Below, in pieces: positions 1-4,621 of a stretch of DNA of 6,548 bases. Under the pieces are notes generated by a model, which was not told where the DNA came from, searched no databases, and worked only from the letters and a program-made list of their open reading frames with translations. How positions within the stretch are numbered: position 1 is the stretch's first letter; every line of letters begins with the position of its first letter. The position numbers and the translations under genes were made by a program. Source of the stretch: Terriglobia bacterium (lineage in GTDB: Bacteria > Acidobacteriota > Terriglobia > UBA7540); NCBI GenBank assembly GCA_020072905.1, contig JAIQGB010000391.1, forward strand, positions 1 to 6,548, written 5' to 3'.

Positions 1-144
1 GGTCCAGTCATGTGCCGCGAACTGGCCGCGCTGGATATCGACGTGGCTATCTACCTCCCCAGAGAACGGGAGATCCCTAAAGAGTTTTTGTCAGCAGAGT
101 ATCTCTTGCGCGCGCCGACCACAGTTAAGGTGCGCCCTGGCTAG
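1..144 (+). CDS. C-terminal end of an unrecognised protein (5' end outside window)
   Basis: Frame 1 is open from the first base and ends at TAG 142-144, giving 47 residues. The readable part contains LDIDVAIYLPREREIPKEFL and ends APTTVKVRPG. It has a normal mix of hydrophobic and charged residues, unlike the Ser/Arg-rich translations of the other frames here. I do not recognise the family and no catalytic motif is visible. The downstream gene is on the opposite strand, so the two converge across about 93 bases (145-237), in which I see no terminator with a T-tract. With only 47 codons visible, a chance open frame cannot be excluded. Confidence 0.4.
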   Translation, partial: GPVMCRELAALDIDVAIYLPREREIPKEFLSAEYLLRAPTTVKVRPG

Positions 145-237
145 CCAGTCGATTCAAGGTGCCGATCGCCTCTGGCGGGCCGCTCGCGCGGAGTGGCGCA
201 GACGTCGCCTTTCGAGAGTTCTTTCTGAATCGCTGCT

Positions 238-564
238 TCACACGCGTTCGCCGAGTTGGCGACCCCTGCGTCGCAAGGCCGCGCGTAAGCCCCTCGCGGC
301 TAGCATACGGGTCCATGGGTCCAGCGAATCAAAGCTAGGGTCCAAGGATCGGAGAATATCACCGACAGCCTTTCCTTGGTCGGCCATGCGAGCCGCCTCG
401 TCATATCGAGGATTATTGGGACGGCCCCGTCCCGGGGGCAGTGTGCGGCGAAGCAGCCTAACAGCCTGCTTCTTAAACTTAGCGGGATCGCGGGCGATCT
501 CCTTTGCGAATTGCCGCTTCATCTTGGCGCTGAACTTTCGAAGCATCTGTTCAAGAGCTTGCAT
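238..564 (-). CDS. Small basic hypothetical protein (108 aa) with an AT-hook-like core
   Basis: The gene reads from ATG (complement of 562-564) to TGA (complement of 238-240). The start is supported by GAGG six bases upstream on the minus strand. The protein is strongly basic. Residues 1-40 are a Lys/Arg-rich stretch likely to be helical (for example RKFSAKMKRQFAKEIARD). Residues 43-49, PPGRGRP, carry the Arg-Gly-Arg-Pro core seen in AT-hooks. Residues 52-100 form a compact segment (RYDEAARMADQGKAVGDILR, then FDSLDPWTRMLAARGLRAAL) that could be a small helical DNA-binding domain. No transmembrane segment or signal peptide is seen. A weak promoter-like pair lies upstream on the minus strand: TTGAGT (complement of 615-620) and TAAACC (complement of 592-597), 17 bases apart. 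DNA binding is an inference from composition. I do not know a named family for it. The opposite strand is also open across the whole gene, but that translation looks like a shadow. Confidence 0.72.
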   Translation of the reverse strand: MQALEQMLRKFSAKMKRQFAKEIARDPAKFKKQAVRLLRRTLPPGRGRPNNPRYDEAARMADQGKAVGDILRSLDPSFDSLDPWTRMLAARGLRAALRRRGRQLGERV

Positions 565-931
565 AATGGTCCTCGTGAGGCAGCATTCCTGGGTTTATGC
601 TGCCGCATGGACCAACTCAAAGCGAAACGGGATGATGAGCGCGCTCGGTACCTTGCAAGCCCCCGCAACCAAACCCTCCCCAATAACGTCTTCGTGGGAA
701 CACGTTGCAACGAGTTAGATCGGTTGCCACTCGGGGCGAGGTGTGAGCGTGGTCACAAGTTGGGCGCAGAATCTTGATTGGCGATCCCTCTGGATTTCAA
801 TTCGTCAAAAGAAAACAGTGACGGAAATAGTGACATGGCGATGTCATCGGGCAGTGGTGACCAGTACGCATACGTGTAACACTCGACGAGAATTTCTACG
901 GCATTCTTCCCTATGCGCCTGACTCGGCTGG
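565..931. other. Intergenic stretch with no supportable gene
   Basis: Open frames here on both strands lack a Shine-Dalgarno sequence and give Ser/Arg/Pro-rich, unrecognisable translations. The 5' part should carry the promoter of the minus-strand gene that starts at 564. A 10-base perfect palindrome (CGTTGCAACG, 703-712) is present, but palindromes of this length are expected by chance several times in a window of this size. The tyrosine-recombinase relic begins at 932. I see no tRNA next to it that could have been the integration site. Confidence 0.5.
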
Positions 932-1262
932 TCATTGCACCCTGCCCGTCTCTTCTCTTGGCGCGAACTGCTCACCCGCCCAGTCGGCAAGCCTCTTTCC
1001 ATCTCCCTCCGACCAATGGGTGTAGTGCTCCGAGGTGACCCGGCTCCCCCCCACATGCCCCACACGCTTCTGAATCAACTCTTCCGGGAACCCCCGCCCT
1101 ACGCGCTTCGCTAACGCGGGTGTGGCGGAGGGCGTGGAGTCTTGCATGGCCAATGCCAAGCGACTTAAGGAGTGGACCAAGGATTCTCTTGACGATGAGG
1201 TCAGGGAGGACGGGCGTTCCCCTACTGGTGTGGTAACCTGCCCCCGTTTTCTGTACCAATCA
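932..1262 (-). pseudogene. Tyrosine recombinase/phage-type integrase, C-terminal relic with a frameshift
   Basis: This is the catalytic C-terminal half of a site-specific tyrosine recombinase (DNA strand cutting and rejoining through a tyrosine nucleophile), split over two minus-strand frames. The upstream frame (complement of about 1090-1262) contains TGAGYHTSRGTPV, LLKSLGIGHARLHALRHT and AGVP. HALRH is the family H-x-L-R-H motif with the second catalytic arginine. The second frame (complement of 932 to about 1088) continues with EELIQKRVGH and SRVTSEHYTHW. These hold the conserved GH and the Tyr nucleophile in EHYTH. The tail is KRLADWAGEQF and ends at TGA 932-934. Dropping one base from the CCC run (G run at 1086-1088 on +) would read AGVPEELIQKRVGH, so a single-base insertion separates the two halves. 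The N-terminal SAM-like DNA-binding domain, the first catalytic Arg and the Lys are absent. In the upstream frame a TGA sits directly before the TTG at 1257-1259. The relic is therefore truncated as well as frameshifted and cannot encode an active enzyme, unless the frameshift is a sequencing error and the truncation a rearrangement. Confidence 0.8.
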
Positions 1263-1536
1263 TAATGCGATTTCCAGGGGTTGACAGCCCTGCCGAAGTT
1301 ACGCTCGTGGATCACAGTGGTAACACCCTTGCAAGCAGGCCTTACGACCCTGTAACCAAACAAATGGTAGGGGGACCAAGTCTTTCTGTGACGATAGAAG
1401 GAAAGCAAAAAAGCACGTCTCCTGTCACAGGTTTTTCAAACTGCACCACTACCGATATTCCGGATACACCTCACCTAACGCCCCAGTTCTTGCCGGTCTG
1501 GCTGCCAATTGCCGAATAGTCGCGCAGACGGCAGGG
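1263..1536. other. No supportable gene; lower-GC segment next to the integrase break
   Basis: Directly upstream of the integrase relic the base composition drops to roughly half G+C by eye, against about 60% or more around it. A plus-strand open frame (1265-1519, 84 codons) begins PGVDSPAEVTLVDHSGNTL and has a fairly natural composition up to about residue 50, but no Shine-Dalgarno sequence precedes its ATG and I recognise no family. A minus-strand frame is also open across this stretch (to 1408). Neither is annotated as a gene. The segment may be foreign DNA joined to the truncated integrase. Confidence 0.4.
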
Positions 1537-1597
1537 ATTCTCGGGCCGATCGCCTCATCTGCCCCCGGTCTGATATTGTCCGAGTGTGCCGTGATCC
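1537..1597. repeat. 61-base dispersed repeat, copy A
   Basis: This segment aligns without gaps, in the same orientation, to 3369-3429, with 53 of 61 positions identical by my count. The most conserved core is CCGGTCTGATATTGTCCGA (19 bases), and the shared end is GCCGTGATCC. Both copies lie in DNA without genes, on either side of the DUF4197 gene. On the minus strand both are open in one shared frame (TISDR, then QM and ARE), but no protein family is recognisable. Similarity fades abruptly outside these limits. Confidence 0.75.
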
Positions 1598-1985
1598 AGG
1601 CCCAACCGCCAAGCTGCGAGTGAGGACCGCATCTACAGTTTGCTGACTTCGCGGCCCAATGGCTTCTGCGATCGATCCATGCTCATGATTTTCTCCGTGG
1701 AAGGGCAAGTTGACAGGCTGTGGGTGAGGCCCGAAGTCGTGGGATATACATACAGATAGCAGTCAGAGGCTGGAGAACTAGGTCATTGCCACGCGGAGGG
1801 CTGCTCCGGAAAGTTCATCCGGCGCAGGAGGATCTAGAAGCGGGGCCCAACGGGACAGGAAGGCTGGCCTGAAAAGTGCCAAGACAGGGACGGCCCGGAG
1901 CGTTCAGTATTGAACAGACAGCTCAAGTCTCGGCATGGTAGCTTTTTCAATGACCCGGGTTTTACAGACAGAAATCCCCGCTTAG
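1598..1985. other. Gene-free upstream region of the DUF4197 gene
   Basis: Apart from the gene-tail relic at 1804-1848, I see no coding frame, RNA gene or transposon end here. A TTGACA at 1710-1715 has no -10 box at 16-18 bases, the nearest TATACA being 29 bases away, so it is not called. The promoter of the DUF4197 gene must lie here or in the last 100 bases before its ATG, but no clear -35/-10 pair stands out. Confidence 0.4.
1804..1848 (-). pseudogene. Decayed C-terminal tail of a kinase/TPR-type protein, copy A
   Basis: Read on the minus strand this gives PRF, a TAG stop, then ILLRRMNFPE. The pattern matches the common acidobacterial C-terminal tail of the type LRSDPRFQDLLRRMNFPE, found at the end of serine/threonine protein kinases with TPR repeats and related TPR regulators (family association from memory). 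The stop sits where Gln is expected. No upstream part of such a gene, no TPR motif and no kinase motif is present. The DNA at 1804-1845 matches 3134-3175, another copy of the same tail, at 34 of 42 positions by my count. This is a fragment and not a gene; its small size limits certainty. Confidence 0.4.
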
Positions 1986-2000
1986 ACGCCGGAGGACATT

Positions 2001-2789
2001 ATGAACACCCCCAAGAACAGTCCATTCCCATTTGCGTCTTTTGCCGGACACCTGCCTGGGCTCCGCGCCCTGCTCCTTGGATTGGCCATTCTCCTGATAT
2101 TGGTGCCCGCGTCCGGGCCAATCTACGGTCAATTGGATTCCGTGCTAGGCAAGCTGAAGGGCGCCAACAAGGCAGGCCTGGGCGACGCAAAAATCGGCTC
2201 CGGCCTGAAAGAGGCCCTGCAAGTGGGCACCGAAAACGCTGTTAAATCCACCGGACGGCCGGACGGCTATTTTGCGAATGAAGCCATCAAGATCCTGCTT
2301 CCGGGGAAACTTAAAGCGATGGAGCAGGGCTTGCGCATCATGGGCAAGGGCCCGGAAGTGGATCAATTCGTCCTCAGCATGAATCGCGCCGCCGAGCAGG
2401 CTGCTCCTCTGGCCAAGCCGATTTTCCTGGATGCCGTGCAGCAGATGACCTTCGAAGACGCGCGCAAGATCCTCAGCGGTGGCGATACCGCTGCCACGGA
2501 TTACTTCAAGCTAAAGACTTCCGACAAGCTCGCCACGGCCTTCAAGCCTGCGGTGGACAAAGCCATGGCCAACACCGGGGTGGAACATCAGTTCAACAAG
2601 CTGATGGGCAGTGCGCCCGCTCTGCCGTTTGGCAAGCCGGGCGCTCTGGATATCAACCACTACGTGGTGACGAAGAGCCTTGACGGCCTTTTCCTGGTTC
2701 TGGGCCAGGAGGAAAGAAAGATCCGGAAGAACCCTGCCGCCCGGGTGACGCCTCTGCTGAAACAGGTGTTCGGAGGGCTCGGAGGGTAA
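2001..2789 (+). CDS. Exported DUF4197 family protein
   Basis: This intact protein of 262 residues belongs to the DUF4197 family, whose biochemical role is unknown. Recognition rests on several blocks: GLKEALQVGTENAV (68-81), the DGYF segment (88-91), FVLSMNRAAEQAAPLAKPIF (123-142), ILSGGDTAATDYF (157-169), DGLF (228-231) and EERKIRKNPAAR (237-248), ending LLKQVFGGLGG. The length is in the normal range for the family. A signal sequence is visible: a hydrophobic stretch at about 20-37 and a plausible cleavage region near 38-44 (ASGPIYGQ). There is no lipobox Cys, so a periplasmic or secreted location is inferred. The start is well defined by GGAGG at 1991-1995, five bases before ATG. The gene stands alone, with long gene-free regions on both sides and a terminator-like hairpin overlapping its 3' end. 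It appears to be the only complete, clearly identifiable gene between the two copies of the 61-base repeat. Confidence 0.95.
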   Translation: MNTPKNSPFPFASFAGHLPGLRALLLGLAILLILVPASGPIYGQLDSVLGKLKGANKAGLGDAKIGSGLKEALQVGTENAVKSTGRPDGYFANEAIKILLPGKLKAMEQGLRIMGKGPEVDQFVLSMNRAAEQAAPLAKPIFLDAVQQMTFEDARKILSGGDTAATDYFKLKTSDKLATAFKPAVDKAMANTGVEHQFNKLMGSAPALPFGKPGALDINHYVVTKSLDGLFLVLGQEERKIRKNPAARVTPLLKQVFGGLGG

Positions 2790-2800
2790 TCCTGTTTTTT
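2760..2800 (+). terminator. Terminator-like hairpin overlapping the end of the DUF4197 gene
   Basis: AAACAGG at 2760-2766 can pair with CCTGTTT at 2791-2797, and the T-run continues to 2800. The left arm lies in the last codons of the gene and the loop contains the stop codon. The 7-base stem is short and the loop is long (about 24 bases) without good internal pairing, so this is a weak intrinsic terminator candidate. It is the only stem followed by a T-tract seen behind this gene. Confidence 0.35.
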
Positions 2801-3130
2801 CGGTGTGTGCAAGGGAGGAAGCAAGGCTTGCCTTTTCAGCCACACATTGACTCTTCTGCTAGATCGTTTTGCAGGCGTGTGAAAGGAGGAGTTCCCTGTT
2901 GCGGCGGGGCATTTCCTTGAAGCGCCTCCCGAGCCTCTCCTCGTCTTTCCCAAGCGAGGTTTTCTTTGCGGGCGCGGGAGATTCGGCGTGGGCAGAAGCT
3001 GGTCTGGGCCCGGCTGGGCGCAATGGCTACACCCCTCTTCCTGGACAGAGTGTTATCTGTCTGCAAGAAAATCCCCGAATGTGAAATCAGTTTTCCAGCC
3101 TTGTGAGCGATTTCTGCGAGCGAGCCTTGC
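2801..3130. other. Gene-free stretch
   Basis: Open frames on both strands (such as plus 2869-3084) give low-information Ser/Arg/Pro-rich translations without ribosome binding sites. A loose inverted repeat (TGTGTG 2804-2809 with CACACA 2841-2846) encloses a small palindrome-like GCAAGGCTTGC (2821-2831). It lacks a T-tract and I do not assign it a function. Confidence 0.4.
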
Positions 3131-3193
3131 TTACTCCGGGAACTCCATCTGGCGCACGAGGTTCTGGAAGCGCGGGTCGGAGCGCAGGGGGAC
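3131..3193 (-). pseudogene. C-terminal tail relic of a kinase/TPR-type protein, copy B
   Basis: On the minus strand this reads VPLRSDPRFQNLVRQMEFPE and ends at TAA (complement of 3131-3133). The LRSDPRFQ-x-L-x-R-x-x-FP pattern is a recurring C-terminus of acidobacterial serine/threonine kinase-TPR proteins and related TPR regulators (recognised from memory). Upstream the frame stays open but becomes unrecognisable within a few codons, so only the tail survives. It is better preserved than copy A at 1804-1848, to which it is about 81% identical over 42 bases. It is not expected to be expressed. The alternative is a chance resemblance of about 18 residues. Confidence 0.5.
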
Positions 3194-3368
3194 AACTAGC
3201 GGAAGTTCTCCACAAGCACCAGTCCCGATGTCGGGTGCGGATGCCCCATGAAGAGAGTCCACAGCTCGTCGGGAATAATGGTCGGCCACTCGCCGGTGTC
3301 TGGTCCTTCATAACCCTGCAGCCTCCCTGCCTGGCCGCTCCGGATGAATGGTCGCCCACGTGGAAGTT
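3194..3368 (-). other. Unassigned stretch with a short open frame
   Basis: A minus-strand frame is open for about 56 codons (complement of 3196-3366, stop at 3196-3198). Part of it reads GEWPTIIPDELWTLFMGHPH and it ends GLVLVENFR. The composition is protein-like but there is no start codon with a Shine-Dalgarno sequence and no family is recognised. It may be another coding fragment in this debris region, lying directly upstream, on the minus strand, of the kinase-type tail in a different frame. Confidence 0.25.
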
Positions 3369-3429
3369 ATTCGCGGGCTGCTCGCTTCATCTGCCACCGG
3401 TCTGATATTGTCCGACAGCGCCGTGATCC
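3369..3429. repeat. 61-base dispersed repeat, copy B
   Basis: This is the direct-orientation partner of 1537-1597, with 53 of 61 bases identical and no gaps. Differences cluster at both sides of the fully conserved 19-base core at 3397-3415. On the minus strand a TAA interrupts the frame that stays open in copy A, which argues that the repeat is not maintained as coding sequence. The copies are about 1.8 kb apart. Confidence 0.75.
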
Positions 3430-3975
3430 GACCGGAGTCGCACATTGAACTCGGATCGGTAGGTAAACACTAGGCGACTTATAAGGAGTGGTGTGGGGAA
3501 CCGACAACAACCATTTGCGGATTAGCTGGTTGGATCATTATTGGTGCGATGGGGATTTATATCCTCGTGAGGTTAGAGTCCCTGCGTCGAAACCCTGCCC
3601 ACCTGTGACCCGATAAGTGATTGTTTTTAAGTTGGTGGAATCGGCCCAAGATTGTGTGTCAAAACCGCATGGATTCAAATTAATTTCGGGTTAGCCAATT
3701 CACGGCCAAGTAACCGCCAACGTCAGATCAGGAGCTGCGTGGCGCTAAGGTTGTTTCCCAGTGGGCGACCATTCGGTCAGAACGTGTCCGACCGGCGATG
3801 CGGCCGAGGCGGCTTTCCGGCTGACGACACTGGTCAAAGGTTTTGGCTGGCACCGTGCGCCAAGTAGGTCTTGAACACGACCCGGCGCACCTACGACGCT
3901 CAGAACAGGGAGCAAGGACAAGGAGAAAAAACATGCTTGCTGAGACTCTAATAAAACACGACCCCGGCGGCTGGA
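3430..3975. other. Gene-free stretch before the transposase relic
   Basis: No intact gene is supportable. The first half (about 3460-3700) is visibly poorer in G+C than its surroundings. A plus-strand frame from 3474 to TGA 3606-3608 has no usable start before the internal ATG at 3549, but encodes a strongly hydrophobic run (ICGLAGWIIIGAMGIYILV) followed by a basic end. The remainder contains a 14-base inverted partner (3761-3774) of 3346-3359. Open frames such as 3652-3867 give unrecognisable translations. Confidence 0.35.
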
Positions 3976-4212
3976 TTGTTCGGGGCCGGGAACTGCGCGG
4001 CAGAATGCTCGGTGCACTCCCGCAGTCGCAACCCCTGGTCGGCGACGCGCGCGGCGGGCTGGTGGAAGGCGGGCCTGGACCGACGCGCAGAGGATTGGCG
4101 ATGGCCGAGCGTGCGGGAATACATGGGGACGGTTGGCGAAGCGGCCACCCGGCACCCCATCCTACCCATCGACCGGGTGCTGCTGCCGACCGACCAGAAC
4201 ACCCGGATTTGA
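3976..4212 (+). pseudogene. REP-associated tyrosine transposase (RAYT, Y1 type), C-terminal relic
   Basis: The frame ending at TGA 4210-4212 contains RNP, then AGLDRRAEDWRWPSVREYMG and the end ILPIDRVLLPTDQNTRI. This is the characteristic C-terminus of the Y1/IS200-like REP-associated transposases (typical pattern: RNP, AGLV, RAEDWRWSS, then a Pro-rich DRVLLP tail). The core of the enzyme is missing: there is no HUH motif, no NHxH-type motif and no N-terminal half. The spacing between RNP and AGL is disturbed, and an alternative reading in another frame (GGLVE) suggests small indels there. The TTG at 3976-3978 is only the limit of the open frame and not a credible start. Intact members are about 150-250 residues, so this is an inactive fragment. 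I find no REP-like paired hairpins next to it. Confidence 0.7.
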
Positions 4213-4305
4213 CGACGAGCCGCAAAGTCTCTGCCAAACCCGACTCTGCGCTAGCTGCTCCGCGCTACCTACTTCCGAAGATAATTCTTCCGGAGTTGCG
4301 ACTAG

Positions 4306-4533
4306 GCAATCGGAAACAATGTCATCGAGACAAAAGGTCTTCTTGACGCGAGACAAGGCGTGGAGTATCTAAGTTGCGGCCCGCCCAGCAACTGTTCGGG
4401 TCTTGCCGAGGATTCCGAGGCGTGCCCTGAAGCCACGAAGCCCATCCTGGCTTGCGCGGTCGCCGAAAGCCCACCACGGAGAGAATACGCGCAGCTTTCA
4501 GATCCGTCGCAGCCGTGGCCGCGCGGCAATTAA
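4306..4533 (+). pseudogene. Possible relic of an excisionase/MerR-like helix-turn-helix protein
   Basis: The frame opens after TAG 4303-4305 and closes at TAA 4531-4533. It contains KGLLDARQGVEYLS (about 4333-4374), close to the LLTARQVAEYLGVS start of excisionase-type HTH domains (HTH_17 style). The following expected motif, SPATVRRLAEDG, is present only in pieces: PATVRV in the next frame and LAEDSE back in the first. This would need two compensating frameshifts. There is no ATG or GTG start with a ribosome binding site. The relic follows the transposase relic by about 90 bases, which fits mobile-element debris. The match is short, and chance resemblance remains quite possible. Confidence 0.33.
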
Positions 4534-4551
4534 TCTTTTCCTGCCGAAACG

Positions 4552-4621
4552 CCTCGGGGGCTGTCGAGGAAGACGGGGCTAAACCTCGCCCGCACTCGGG
4601 TGAAGCAGCAAGGAGGCTTCT
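4552..4621 (+). promoter_or_regulatory. Foldable 5' leader and Shine-Dalgarno of the lipoprotein gene
   Basis: AGGAGG at 4611-4616 lies five bases before the ATG at 4622 and fixes the start. Upstream are several possible stems. CCTCG 4552-4556 pairs with CGAGG 4565-4569. CGCCCG 4587-4592 pairs with CGGGTG 4597-4602, with one G-U pair. GGGC 4576-4579 can instead pair with GCCC 4588-4591, excluding the second stem. CCTC 4584-4587 could pair with the GAGG of the Shine-Dalgarno (4613-4616). Alternative folds that hide or expose the ribosome binding site are therefore possible. I do not recognise a riboswitch family; the c-di-GMP (GEMM) class signature GACGCAAAGCC is absent. A regulatory role is inference. 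Confidence 0.35.

Noticed and set aside
2..718. Plus-strand frame open for 238 codons without a stop
   Set aside because: It runs antisense to the well-supported gene at 238-564, has no Shine-Dalgarno sequence, and its translation is Ser/Arg-rich and unlike any family I know. High G+C makes such shadows common.
1710..1750. Promoter from TTGACA (1710-1715) and TATACA (1745-1750)
   Set aside because: The spacing of 29 bases is far from the usual 16-18, and the position is about 250 bases before the nearest plus-strand start.
3540..3606. tRNA- or tmRNA-like features (GTCGAAACCC on plus, GGTTTCGACG on minus)
   Set aside because: No T-arm, anticodon stem or acceptor pairing can be formed around them, and no matching tmRNA 3' end is present on the minus strand.
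3843..4346. Plus-strand open frame of 167 codons
   Set aside because: The recognisable transposase sequence lies in another frame of the same DNA. This translation is Gly/Arg/Pro-rich and has no motif.
4372..4393. Hairpin AGTTGC...GCAACT as a terminator
   Set aside because: A 6-base stem with no following T-tract and no gene ending before it. It lies inside a possible HTH relic.
4540..4620. c-di-GMP (GEMM) riboswitch before the lipoprotein gene
   Set aside because: GGCTAAACC only loosely resembles the family's GGCAAACC, and the required GACGCAAAGCC block and downstream stem are missing.
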